Assembly: GCA_001643675.2 (NCBI GenBank)
Contig: LSRY02000012.1
Span: 1,304,501-1,368,500 of the forward strand
Source of the DNA: Monocercomonoides exilis
Lineage: Eukaryota; Preaxostyla; Oxymonadida; Polymastigidae
DNA: 64,000 bases
Direction: 5' to 3'
The stretch's first letter is position 1. Every line of letters begins with the position of its first letter. Position numbers and translations under genes: made by a program. Positions 11,357 to 23,362 of the stretch are shown one piece after another. The notes beneath the pieces are model-generated. The model worked only from the letters and a program-made list of their open reading frames with translations. It did not search any database and was not told where the DNA came from.

Positions 11357-11884
11357 TGTGTGATTATTTATAAAATCATATTTGGGGGAAAATATGGACT
11401 TTCAAGCTTTTTATGCACAGAGCAAGTAAAAATTGTTTCACTTATAACATTATTCAACTTTATCAGATTTCAAAATAAATTTGATTCTCTTTATTGAAAA
11501 CAAACATCATTGATGTTATCGCAAAATGTTTTGTGACCTCACATGTATTTCTAAAAATAAACTCACTTATTTCACATTTTTTAATCGCAAAAAGTCATAA
11601 AAAAGTGCATAATTTTTCAATAAAAATGCCTGAAGCCAAATATTTTGTTCCATTTTTTCTTTCAAAAATATCGGTTCGAAAATTATTCTTGAATATTATA
11701 AAAGGAACATTTAAAAGTTCATATTTTTTGCAAAAGACATCTTCATGTTAATTTCAGGTGAAGCATTTGTTTTTGAAACAGGAGTGATAATTCAACAGTT
11801 TGAATAAAAAACCTCTTTCCCATGACAAACATATTTTGAAAAACCAATATCCCGAAAAAAGTTTTGATTTCAAAAATAATCACA
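11357..11884. mobile_element. MITE-like element 2 (about 528 bp)
   Basis: Left end TGTGTGATTATTTATAAAAT.. and right end ..CCCGAAAAAAGTTTTGATTT then CAAAAATAATCACA, in inverted orientation and flanked by TA on both sides. It is about twice the length of the other two copies, so it could be the parent form or carry an insertion. No open frame of note lies inside. Confidence 0.55.
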
Positions 11885-12519
11885 TATTTTGTTCACTTGC
11901 AATGAAAACTTCATGAAAAGACATATGGGAAATTCTTTCTGAAAAGTCGCAAATGGTTAATTATCCAATCAATCAAAAACTTCATATATTGCTCAAATAT
12001 TTGTTGACATACACCAAACTTAACAAAAATGGAATCAATTTCTGGATAATGCTATTTCTGACATTCTTAAGAAGATTTGTCAGTGGAAACAAAAATTTTA
12101 TTAAAATATGAAATATTTGATTAAGGTGAAGATTAAACATTTGCGACTTTTCAAAAAGAATAATACATATTAAAAAATATATTATTCAAAAAATAATGAG
12201 TGCAAAAGAAAGAATACTTTGGATTGTGAAACGATTGAAATTACTTTGAAGGATTTTGAGAGGAAATAAAAACATAATTAAATAAAAAAAATTAAACCAT
12301 TGAATAAAACAGCGTTCCATTTAATAAAATAATTTTTATTTGTCAATAATTTGAGAGTTAATGAAAAATCCGAAAGAAATGGGATTGGATTCATCAACAG
12401 AAAAAAAATCTGATTGAAAAAGAATAAACCCTTTCATGTTAATATGTGTAACTCAAAGACAATAATATAATAAAAAACAACACCATTATCTTTTTGAATA
12501 GCAACTGAGAATGCATATA

Positions 12520-12773
12520 GGTGATTATTTTTGAAGTGACATTATTTCACACATAATTTCCCGTTTAAAAATTAATTTTGTATGTTAACAAATGAACATT
12601 AAACAGTTGAAAAGCTTATTGAAAACATTTTGATCTTTGATTCTGTGTTAACAATTGTCTTGAAAAATATTAATTATTGTTCTTCTCTTTTGAATCAAAA
12701 TTTTCTTTCAAAAAACTGAAAATCTTTGAAAATCACAACCCCGAAAAAAGATATGATTTTAATAATAATCACC
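12520..12773. mobile_element. MITE-like element 3 (about 254 bp)
   Basis: Starts GGTGATTATTTTTGAAGTGA and ends with CCCCGAAAAAAGATATGATT followed by TTAATAATAATCACC; both ends are followed or preceded by TA. The length nearly equals element 1, supporting a common non-autonomous family. Confidence 0.6.
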
Positions 12774-13549
12774 TAAAAATTTCCATTTTTTCAGAGAGGA
12801 AAACAGGGAACCTGAAGAAAGTCAGTCTTTTTTTTTTTTTTTTTCTTTTTCTTTATTTTATAAAAGACAAGGGCTAACAAAAATAAGCTGCTTTTTCTTT
12901 TAATCTAAAGAATTCAGATTGTAAATATTATTCAAAAAAGATTAAAAAATTTTATTTATTATTTCAGATTTTCGAAAATTTCTTCAATTAATTCAAAATT
13001 TCCATTTTTGTTAGAAATTATATCTTTCATTGAAAAGGAAAATTATGTTGTTTCATAAATAAATGAATAAAGAAAGAGATTCAACAATACTATGTGTAAC
13101 AGAAATAAGAAACCTATGATTTTCTTCCCATTACAAAAGAAATGAACCATCTTGTTTTTATTAAGTTTAAATTTTTATTTTTATTTTTATTTTGTTTCTT
13201 TTGAAGCATTTACACATGAAAATTTATAACAAAATATGTTTAACTAATAATTGAATTTAGTTCGATTAATCGACCTGCAATCGATTTTAAAAGTCAAAAA
13301 TAATTTATTGATTTTTTAAATGGTTGATGGAAAATTTACAATTTAAAACAAAATCAAGTTGATATATACTTTGAGCAAATAAACATACAAAAAATAATTC
13401 CCTAAAAATAAAAAAGCTGATCAAAGGAAAGAAACTCAAAAATAAACAATGGCATAAAGTTATCAAGTCAGAAAATATTTAGTTTCACCACAAGAAGAAA
13501 AGTTAAAATTTCGTAAAGAATGCTTGATTCGAATATATTTTTATCTCAT

Positions 13550-14324
13550 TTATTCCTTTTTCTTTTCTTTAATGTTTTCAACCTTTGAAATATCCTCTTT
13601 TGCTTTTTCGATAACTTCTTCCTCTTTTGCAGCTCTTCGTTCTTCATGTTCCTTCATTTTCTCGTCAAGAGCTTTTTGAGCCTCTTCCTTTTCCTTGACT
13701 TCTTTTTCTTTTTGTGCTTGTTTTGCTAATGAAACTTTTTCAACCTCGCTGTGGGCCTTTTCTTTGGTTTCTTTTAACTGAGTTTCTCTTCGCTCTTGTG
13801 CAGCTTCCATTTTTTTAGTATGACTCTCAAGATATTGTTGCGCTTTTGCCTCTTCTTTTTCTTGCAAAGCAGCAGCAACTCCTTCAACTCTTTGACCAGG
13901 CTTACTTGCTTTTTCAGTAATCTGTTTAAGCTGTTCTTCTCTTCTTTTTTGTGCCGCCTCAAGAGATTCTTCAACTTTTGCAGATTGCTCTTTTTGCTTT
14001 GCAGTTTGCTCTTCTCGATTCTTTTTTGCTTGCTCTTGTCGTTCAGCTCGTTTGGCTTCCATTTCCCGTCTCTGACAATCAGAAAAATGATCAAAAATTT
14101 TGAAAAAACACATGCTTTGAAAAGAAATAAAAGGCAAATCCAATTTAGTAAACTTGTTCAGCTTCTGCTTCTCTTCGTTGCTCTGCTAATTTCTGCTTTT
14201 CTTCAATTTGAGATGGGGACAAAGGTTGCTGATGTGATTGTTCCAATCTTTGTGCAATCTCCGGCTTTTCTGGTGTTTTCTGCAATTCGACATCGATTGT
14301 TTCAGGTTTTTGAGACGATGACAT
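13550..14324 (-). CDS. Coiled-coil protein of unknown function
   Basis: Two exons, 14154-14324 and 13550-14071, joined across an 82-bp GT-AG intron in phase 0; 230 aa. The first 40 residues are Pro/Gln/Ser-rich. From about residue 40 the protein is one long charged helix dominated by Glu, Lys, Arg, Gln and Ala, with a repeating pattern of about 36-40 residues built on (A)QxRREEQLKxxxEKA-like units, seen around residues 104, 145 and 200. That periodicity resembles stathmin-type or other microtubule-associated helices but I cannot assign a family. The joined sequence EAEAEQ-RREMEAK runs smoothly across the splice. The ATG at 14322-14324 was chosen because the residues upstream in the open frame are hydrophobic and unlike the helix. 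Confidence 0.75.
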
Positions 14325-15447
14325 TGAAAATGGTAAACTTTCGGTTTTAAAGAATTCAAATTGATCAAAAACATTATTCAAAAAAGTTTGAATCGATCCT
14401 GAGTCAAAATCGGAAAAATAGAATTTTGAATGGATCATAAATGATTGAGTGGTGCTTTGTATTTTTGAATGGTAATATTTTGCACTTGTTATTATTAATA
14501 TGATAAGTGTGAAATAGCGACTGTTTTATAAGATCAAGTTAAACCGAATTGCACATAAATATTGTAATAAAAGAAAAATTTTGATTTGTGGTATGCAAGA
14601 AAAAAGAATTATTGTTTGAATGATACAAGAAACAATGATGAACAAGTTACGTCCGTGTTTCTGAACTTTATGCATGTCGAAGAAACATAACCTATCTTGA
14701 CAATCTGATACATTTATTGATATATTTTAAATTTATTTTTTGAATGTTTTTTCACCTAAGTTTCATTTATACTTTTTTCAGTTTTATTATGATATTGTTT
14801 TGTGACCACAGTTGTTGTGAAGAAAAAAAAAAGTATGTTTGGAAGTTGAGCGATTATGAGTGAAGAATGAATGATGATTCAAAATTGTAGGGTTACCGAC
14901 AAAGACATGGGGAAAAAAACTTGAATTAACCTGTCTCGTCTGAACATTCTATTTATATTTTTTTTGTGAAAAAAAATAATTTTCATTTTTTCTTTTGTAT
15001 CATTTTTGAAACTTTAATTCTTTTTTGTATTTTTTTTTATTTAATTATTTTTAAAGCAGATTTTTTATAAAAAGTGAAAACTAGAATTGAAATGATACGC
15101 AACCGAAATATTCGAAACATTGTTATTGATTTACAAAAATTAAAAAATTCTCAAACATTTTCTTTTCATTTTTGTTTAATCATTTTGAAAAAACATGAGC
15201 TGCAGATAATGCACGTTTCTTTTTTAATGTTATCAAAAGATTTAAAAATGCAATATAAAAATTGATGTTTTAAAATGCTGCTTCTTTGTTTCTTTTATGA
15301 AAATGAACATTGGAGAAATAAGAAATTTAATGAATTAAAATTTGAATTAAGCAAAAAAACCGAAAGAATGACGCAAAATCAATTAAAAAATTTACTATTT
15401 TAAAACTTAAAAAAGAGGAAAATTGATGTTGAATGTTTTGAATTGAT
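14325..15447. other. Intergenic, nothing recognised
   Basis: About 1.1 kb of AT-rich DNA between the coiled-coil gene start and the PDI gene stop. It contains several short homopolymer A and T runs. No coding, RNA or repeat feature was found. Confidence 0.6.
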
Positions 15448-17577
15448 CTATTCTTCTTTCTCAGCAAGAAGTGAATCTTTTTTGCTTTTCCCTTTTTGCT
15501 TTTCTTTTGCTTTAGAAGCTGGAGAGGTGTTTTCAGATCCAGTGCTTTCTTTTTGGATTTTAGATTTTGTTACAACATCAGTTGGTTTATTTTGTGGCTT
15601 TAGAAGAACGATTAAAATTATAACAGATGCAACGCAAGCAAAAACAAGGAGCACAATCAGAATAATCTTGAAATTTCAAATAAGAACATTATCAGATACA
15701 GAGAATCAAAGTGAAAGCTAGTATCATCACACTTTTTTGTTATCTTCAATCCACTCTGAGATGTTGAATGCTTCATCGTTTTCTTGTTCTTCTACTTCCT
15801 TTGAATTCATCTGTTTATTGCAAAATATTTGAAATAATCACAAAAAAATCATAATTTTCATAGAATTATGACAAATAAAATACAAAAATAAGAAAATGTC
15901 TCTTTTGAATAAAGTGATAATATTTGATGAAACCTCTCCGTTGTAAACTTTATTTACGAAAGAAAGAATGTTACGAGCATTCCATTCGGTTTGTGCTTCG
16001 TCAACCCATGATTCACTGAAGAAAACAAAGAAGAACCAAAGAAACAAGACAATTGTCAAAAAAAAATATTCATATCAAATCTTAAAGGCATTTGCAACAG
16101 ACCTTTGTGCAAAATCATGAATAAACAGAGAAGGGAAAGATTTTGGCTTTATAGAGAAATAAGAAAGGAAGTATGGCAATTGCTGAATGTCGACATAAGA
16201 AAAAGAATATGAAGAAGAGTATTGTGTTGATGATAAATGATTCAAAGCAGCACGTCGAAGCTCTTCGAGGAATCTTGTGATTATGAAAAGCAGAATTAGA
16301 AGACATTATAAAAAAAGTACAAAAGCAGACGAGACGAATAAAAGCAACATTAAAATAAGAACAGTCATTCAATAATTTATTATTCATTCAAACTTGTTGA
16401 CACCATCTGATTCTGTTCCATTAATCACGCCAAAAACCATCCTCTTGCCTTCTTTTTTGACTGCCTCATTCACATCTTTGATGAAAAGGGGAACAAATTC
16501 AAACTGCATCATCGAAAGCCACTTGGTTAGACTTGCTGAATCAGTATTCATTGTGGATCCAGCATTTGGTTGAGAATAAAAAATATTGTATCGTGCAGAA
16601 TGAGATGAAGACACGATCAAATGCATTTTCAACTGATCTTCATAACTCTTTGGCCTGAGATGTTCAGGAACCCCCAAAAGATCGAGCATTATGATGAATG
16701 AATCGTCTTTGTATAAGTTTTTCTCGCTTGTGTTGCAGTAGACAAAAAATGTTGTCGTGCTATAAAAAGAATTTGCTACTGCTTCAAATCCAGGATCCAT
16801 TGTCGGTGATAGTAAAATGATCGTTGCTCGTTGTTGAGAAGTTGCAATAATCTGATTTATCAAAGCAGGAGTTCTCATTTCTACAGGTACGCTCATCATC
16901 TTTGTCAAATACTTTTTCATTAAAGATGGGTTGAATGATTCGCGATAACGCGATTTAGAAGTGCCTTTTTGGTAAAATAAATAAATAAATAAATAAAATG
17001 TTATTTATCAACAAAAAATTTATTTTTGAACATACCATTTTCAAAAAATTTGAGAATTGGATATCCGGTAATATCTTGTTCATCACATAGTTGCTTGTTG
17101 ACGTGACAGTTAACATGACCAAAATTAATAAGTTCTGATAGCTCATTTGAAACAGCTTCAAAATCAGGTTTCATTGCTGTGCATTTTTGACACCTGAGCA
17201 CAACAAATGAAAATAATTAAGATAAAAGCAGATTTAAAAATACATACCATTCAGCGTAAAATCTCTTTGAAAATATAAAATCATCAAGTAAAAGAAAAAC
17301 ATCCACAAAAGTTAAACATATATCCGATGAATGAAAAAGGAAAACGAATGACAAACTATGCTGTTATGTTGGAAAAATGAATTATTTACATTCATTAAAA
17401 CATTAACATTTATAACAAATCGGTAAAAGTTGACAAAATCATTAACAAATCAATTTTTAACACAAACAACCACCATCCTTCCTTTATTGATTCGGTGAAA
17501 TTTGCTTGGGATAAATGAACTGATTGCGCATTGCATTGCAACGCAAAAATTAAAACAACTAAAAATTTGCTAAACAT
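15448..17577 (-). CDS. Membrane-anchored protein disulfide isomerase (PDI/TMX-like)
   Basis: Eight exons on the minus strand: 17464-17577, 17248-17264 (17 nt), 17036-17193, 16394-16964, 16103-16273, 15934-16015, 15733-15810, 15448-15666; 469 aa. A signal peptide (about residues 1-17) is followed by a thioredoxin fold whose active site FYAEWCQKC (Cys45, Cys48) is assembled across two introns, then GYPILKFFENG. Two further thioredoxin-like stretches without CxxC follow, the second having FSYVDIQQLPYF and FPSLFIHDF. A single transmembrane helix lies at about 398-419, with a Lys/Glu-rich cytosolic tail of 50 aa. It is expected to form or rearrange disulfides in the ER lumen. CQKC differs from the usual CGHC, so redox behaviour may differ. 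Exon joins were chosen because they restore these motifs. Confidence 0.85.
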
Positions 17578-17670
17578 GAAAAAAAGCAAAAAGCTTTTTT
17601 TATAAGATCGACCATCCAAATACTTTATATCTGCAATATTGTTTTAGCTTCTAACTTTGCGTATAAAGAA

Positions 17671-18175
17671 ATGTCAACGCCAAATTCAATCGACGTTATA
17701 CCTTTACAAGATGTAGAAAAAGTTTAGAGAGATATATTTTGAATTATGACTTTTTATACCTTTATAATCAATAATTATAATATAGACATCGTCAGCAGCC
17801 TCAACAAAGTCAAAACGAAAAATCCCCAAAGAAGAGCGTACAACAACACCTTATTTAACAAAATTTGAACGAGCTCGCGTTCTCGGTGCTCGAGCACTTC
17901 AGTTGAGGTTCGCATAAATATTCAATATTTTTTCCATTTTATTTGGATTATTTTCAGCATGAATGCAAAAGCCATGGTAGACACCACTGGAATCAGTGAT
18001 CCACTAATTATTGCTGATAAGGTTTAAATTGATATATCGAAATTCTTCATGTATTTCATTTTTAACATAGGAACTTCAAGAGAGAAAGGTACCAATGATC
18101 ATTCGACGTTTTCTTCCTGATGATACATATGAAGACTGGGAATTAGATGAATTAATTGTTGAATCATTTAGATGA
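17671..18175 (+). CDS. RPB6: RNA polymerase subunit RPB6 (RPABC2), common to Pol I, II and III
   Basis: Four exons, 17671-17721, 17786-17907, 17958-18021 and 18071-18175; introns of 64, 50 and 49 bp; 113 aa ending in TGA. The conserved core is complete: [24 protein letters not shown]-type segment [41 protein letters not shown]6 is the omega-like assembly factor that clamps the largest subunit of all three nuclear polymerases. The N-terminal tail is shorter and less acidic than in animals. The gene lies 93 bp from the divergent PDI gene, so the two probably share a compact promoter region. Confidence 0.95.
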
Positions 18176-18422
18176 AGTGGAATTTTTGTTTTCATTTCAC
18201 ATTTCAAAAATTTGTTTCTTTATTTTGAATAACATTTCTATTTAACATAAAAAAATGTGAAAATAGAAAAAATTTTTTTATACATAAACGCAAGTTCCCG
18301 AAGAAGTGACTAAAAGCGATATGTGAGAAAAGAAGAGCGAAAAGTTATGAATTAAATGTTTTTTTGAAACAGATCCAAGAAAATACAGAAATATGAACAT
18401 TTTATCAATACAAAGGAATATC

Positions 18423-20116
18423 TTACTCACTCTTCTTTTTATCTTCTCTTGCCTTTATTTTAGAGTCAACAGGAAGAGGACGTTGGATGTTTCCTTTTTT
18501 GAACCAATTTATGAAGCCACGAATGAGTGTGAGAGCAAGCACAACTGACACAACAATAAGGATAAAAATAATTGGCTTGTGAATGGAATAGATAAATGGA
18601 AGGTTGAACTCAACAACAATGTTGCCAAAAGCAGGTGAATTCAAAACATTGCGACGATGAAGAACGAGTGTACGTCTTCCGAGATAATCGAGATTGTGGT
18701 ATGTCACTTCATCAGGTCGCATCTCCAGCTTGCACGCGTCTGCTCTAACAACAACAGACTTCGCACCTTCTGGCAGTGCAATCTTCAACACAACATCTTC
18801 GCTGGCTCCATTTTCCAATGATGGTGCCAGCGGAACTGCAAACGAATGCTCTCTTTTTGTAAGCATTTGTCCTTCTTTCATTTCATCAGAATCGTCAGAG
18901 TAGAAGAATCCTCCCTTGTGTGCACGGCTTTCCTTCTGTGAAGCTGGCAGTTCACCTTTCTTCACTCCAAGCACAGCATTCTCGTCGCTGAGTGTTGACC
19001 ATGGAAGATAATACTCGACATAGAAAGTGGTGTGCCATCCACCATAAATCGGAAAACGTGGCTGCAAGTTCAAGCGAGTAACAACTGGAGATGTATAAAC
19101 AGAAGATGACGAAATGTTTCCAATACCATCACGATATGAGAACTCTTGCGCTGTCGGTGGAACATCCAAAATAAGATGGTTAATGGTTCCTGCTTGGTCG
19201 TTTTTCCGAACCTTATTTAAAAAAAATCAAAGAAAATGCATCAAATGAAAGAAAAATAGAAAAATTTATGAATTTTATTAATAATACATTAATAAGTGCT
19301 GAATAAAATTATATAGTTCAAACCATGTTTTTGAATGCATTCAATTCTCCTTTGAAGCTAGCTCCAGTATTCTTCACATCGTAATGTTCCTGAATACGAG
19401 AAGGTGCGAGTTGGTTCACAATTATTTGTCTTGTGTATCCAATAGCTGTGAGATAGGATGTTGGGCATGTATAATGCACAAAGAACTGTTCCTCTTTATC
19501 GCTTGGCGCACTGTTGAAATGAGCCGAAAACAGTTCAGCTTCTTGATCAAAAGTCAAAGCTTGAGTGGCTGCAATATATCTATCAGTATGAACACGGATG
19601 TAAAAGTCTTCAGAGTTTGTCTGATACTGTGAAGGGAAATGAAGATTGCCATTCAATCGAGAGCATTGAATCTCATCTTGTGTTATTTCACGTGGCAAGG
19701 GATCAGCAATCTGGAACAATAAAATTTTTGCTGTAAGAGTTGCCTTATCGCCTGGCTCGATTGATTTTGGTAACGAAATAATCCATTCATGGTTTCTGAT
19801 TGTGAAAATAGCAGATTATCAATTAAAACTCATAAAATTTGAATATGAGAAAAAATAAATCATACTCTTTGCTATATTCAAATTCAGCTTCTTTTGAGTT
19901 GATTGCAAAGGAAATAGTAGACAATTTTCTCATTTCAAACTCAAATGGGAAGCAATATTCGTTGTTGTTTTTGTCCGACGATTCGACAAAGAAAGAGACA
20001 GTATACCGAGCAAAAAATATATTGCCCTTCACATCAAAATCACGAACAACATTCTCATTCACAATGGAAAACGTTTGTTCCACTGCAAACAGAATAGTTA
20101 TCAAAGAAGCAATCAT
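18423..20116 (-). CDS. OST1: Ribophorin I / OST1, oligosaccharyltransferase subunit
   Basis: Three exons, 19866-20116, 19324-19795 and 18423-19211 (introns 70 and 112 bp); 503 aa from the ATG at 20116, whose first residues MIASLITILFAVEQTFS form a clean signal peptide. An in-frame ATG at 20161 would add 15 residues. Family landmarks: WIISLPKSIEPGDKATLTA, PYPREIT-like PLPREITQDE, HYDVKNTGASFKGE, and AQEFSYRDGIGNISSSS followed by PRFPIYGGW. A transmembrane helix (PIIFILIVVSVVLALTLI) is near the end, with a basic cytosolic tail. OST1 is a core subunit of the ER complex that N-glycosylates nascent proteins. It is shorter than the human protein (about 600 aa) but close to the yeast one. Confidence 0.92.
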
Positions 20117-20395
20117 TGATCTCCAGAAACAAAATAAAATTTTGATATCCAATTTTCTCAAAAAACAAAATCCGATTCATGCGTTTTTTGATTCAACTCA
20201 AATCAGCAGTGAAAATAAAATGAAAAATTTAAAATAGAAAAGACAATAAGAGAATTAATTTTAAAACGGAATAATAAAAAAATGAAATTGAAATCTTGCT
20301 TATTGTTATTTCTTTTCTATTTTAATTTTTTTTTAGTCACACTGTTCTTGGTTTTTCAATTGTACAATTTTTTCCATTCACCATAATATAAGTTT

Positions 20396-22681
20396 ATGAA
20401 AGTTTGTTTGCTTTTTTATGTCTATTATGAAGGAAATTAACATGTAAAAATAATTGAATTTTATAGTCATTTGCATGTCCAACATGTGGAAGAGTTTTTA
20501 ATCGTTCGCAAAAGCTCGACGACCATGCACGAATTCATACAGGTGAAGTTTGCTTTTTTTATTTATTTGCTTTTTTAATTTGTTAAGAGGCCATATGTTT
20601 GCAAAGTAGAGGGATGCGGTAAGTGTTTTACTCGTGAATCGCATTTGAGGCGTCATATGGTGTGAATATTTAATAATTTTTACTAAAAAAATATAATGTA
20701 TTTTAGACATCTCATCAAGAAGTTAGACCATTCTCATGTACTTTTGAGGGATGCAATAAATCATTTAAATATAAAGATGCATTGAAAAAACACATGAGAA
20801 AACATATCATTGAAAAGCCATATAAATGTTCATTTTGCTCTGAAACATTTGAAAAGGTATTCAAGACACGTAACATATTTTTCTTTTTACCTCATTTTTT
20901 TAAAAAAAAGCCTTCACATTTGGAAAGACATAAAATCATACATACAGGTGGATTCGTTTGCACCGTTGAAGGATGCCAAGCAAAACCATTTTGTTCTCCA
21001 TTTACTCTTCTTCGTCACATTCAAACGAAACATCAAAATGGTGTGCTCGATAGAAGCACTGCAAATTGTAATATTTTTATTTTTGAACATGCTCTCTGTT
21101 TTGCATTTTTACAAAGATAAAAGATATCTATGTCCAATTCCGCACTGTGGATGTATTTTTGGGAAAATCAGTGAAATGAAACAGCACATAGAAGACGTTC
21201 ATGAAAAACAAAAGTCGTCAAAGCAAGTTATTAGTTGTATGAACTCGAATGATGAAGCCACTGACTCATTAACTGGAGGAATAAAAGATAGTAACACGAA
21301 TAATGAACTTTCACAAGATTCAGATGAAGAAGAATTGGATGATGATATTATGCCAATAAAGTCAAAGATAAAAGGTATTGTTCAGCTTTCTGAAGAAGGC
21401 AAACGACCAAAAAAAGCTGAAGACATTTCTGAATCACAAGAAGAGCATCTTACAGAGAGCGAGGCAATTGAAGAAGAAGAATCCCAAATAATCTCAAGAT
21501 TGCCTTCTCCGCTTATGACTCCTTCATTATCACAATCGCCTTTGTTTTCCAATGCAGATTTTTGCATTCAGTGCGATGCTCTATCCACTTCATCAACAGC
21601 AAATGGATCTTCGACACAAAAAGCAATTGATAAGCTGCCTCTGAATCCGATTGATCTTCCATCAAGCATTATCGTCCCAGTTGTTCATAACATAAGCAGA
21701 ACTCCGACTATTCCATTATTAGAGCATTTGCAAATATCAACATCGAGCCCTTCATTGTCTTCTTCACCTCATCCTTCGACATCTCTTGATCCCCTTCCTT
21801 CTGTCTCTCCCGTCGCTTCCTCCACGTCACATTCACCTCGCACTCCACGAACAAGACAGCGCTCCAGATCAAACACACCAATCAGACAGGCCTTTGCATG
21901 CAACTGGCCAGATTGCAACAAACAATTCTCTTCGGTTTGCATTATTTCCTTTGGAAGTGCCTTTCATATGCTTTTATTGCTTTCTTCTTTTTCATTTCAT
22001 TTTTTTTTTTAATTCTTATTGATAAAGCAATCCAACCTCATCAAACACATACACACAACACACTTGAAGCTTCACTCATATGTTTGCCTTTATCCTAAAT
22101 GCTACCATCGCTTCTCGCACAAACACAATCTTGTAGCACACCATCAAACAGCGCATCAATCTTTGTCCTCATCAAAAGCTGCGTCTGTTTCTGCAGCTTC
22201 AAAGCTTGCACAGTGTCTGCAAGAGAAAATTAAAGAGTTATGTTTTGATAAGAAAATAGAAGAAGAAGAAGGAAAGAAGTCAGACCAAGTTGAGTGGAAG
22301 CAATCAACCATCAAAACAGTTCAAGCAAAAGTTGGCGAGACAGAAACAAAACACAATCAGAATTGGTTCACAGCTCTTTCAAACTTTCACGAAGATAATG
22401 ATGATTTGCCATCGTCAAGCGTTTCAGCTTCAAATGCTCAGTCGCAAACATCAACTGATAAGCACAAAGAACATTTATTCACAGATACCTTCGATGTGTG
22501 CGTGATGATTGAAGAAGGGATGTTGTTCTTTCAGAGTCAAAAATGGAAGAGTGATTCTATTGTTCACATAAATAAGGAACTGGGAAGCGACTTTTCTGAT
22601 AATTCAACTGTATTACATCCAGATAATGGTAACAAGTTTTTTGATTCTGTTTTATTAGATTTATTTAAGTCATGTGAATGA
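20396..22681 (+). CDS. C2H2 zinc-finger protein, TFIIIA-like
   Basis: Seven exons: 20396-20401 (only Met-Lys), 20467-20547, 20588-20659, 20707-20856, 20911-21040, 21117-21934, 22028-22681; 636 aa. Eight C2H2 fingers: six in a row at the N-terminus (from FACPTCGRVF to YLCPIPHCGCIF), a Ser/Glu/Pro-rich linker of about 230 aa, then two more (FACNWPDCNKQF, YVCLYPKCYHRF). Linkers of HTGERPY type, the F-x-C-x4-C spacing and the irregular sixth-finger-like GFVCTVEGCQAKPFC resemble TFIIIA, which binds the 5S RNA gene and 5S RNA; fungal TFIIIA also has a long inter-finger linker. Another multi-finger DNA-binding factor is possible. The tiny first exon is the least certain part. Confidence 0.75.
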
Positions 22682-23362
22682 ATAAACATTTAATACAGAG
22701 GAAAATAACGCTTTTTCTTGGATATAGTTTCATAAACAATAGGATTAAATATCAAAGTAATTTCTCTGGGAGATACGATTATTTGTTGATATGAACCAAG
22801 AAAATTTGAAAGCACATGTTAAAAAGCAACCAAAAGCAAAAGAATAATATGAGTGCTGTCTAACAACACTTGCAAACGAACCTAACAGGATGATAAACAA
22901 CTGCCAAATAGCAAAAATAAAACGGCATTTCACTGAAGAAAGAGAGGGAAACAGAGATAGAGACACACAAAAAAACTACCATTGAAAGATATGAGAAAAC
23001 AGGAGGCGTTGAAAGCCACACAAAAACTGAAATAAAAGTGATGCTAGAATAACAGACAAACAGATAGAGAAGCTGAAAGCTGAAATAGAGGCAAAGACAT
23101 GAGATGAGTAAAGATTGAAACTAAAGAATAGTGACAATAACCTAAGCATTTTTCTTCACCATAAATTAATTGAATACTACAAACTTTCTCCTTCAAATAA
23201 AATAAAGGAGAAAAGAAGAATGAATAGTCCTCATAAAATAAAATACACAATTGTTAAAAGTCAACTATAAAATAACATTCTGAACTCTTTGTTGATTTGC
23301 TAAGAACAAGCACAAACAACTTTTATTTTATTTTTATTTATTTATTTATTTTATTTTATTTT
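22682..23362. other. Intergenic between convergent genes
   Basis: About 680 bp between the 3' ends of the TFIIIA-like and NAP1 genes. The right end carries a TTTA/TTTTA simple repeat (about 23322-23363). No other feature was found. Confidence 0.6.

Larger units (their letters stand above)
9129..13549. other. Gene-free AT-rich region with MITE-like elements
   Basis: 4.4 kb without a credible gene. It holds a 24-base T run at 9667-9690, many short A/T runs, and the MITE-like cluster listed separately between 10.35 and 12.78 kb. Open frames here are short and have no family features. The rest looks like plain AT-rich filler. Confidence 0.7.

Noticed and set aside
16976-16998. ATAA tandem repeat as a functional element
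   Set aside because: It lies inside intron 3 of the PDI gene and is an ordinary microsatellite.
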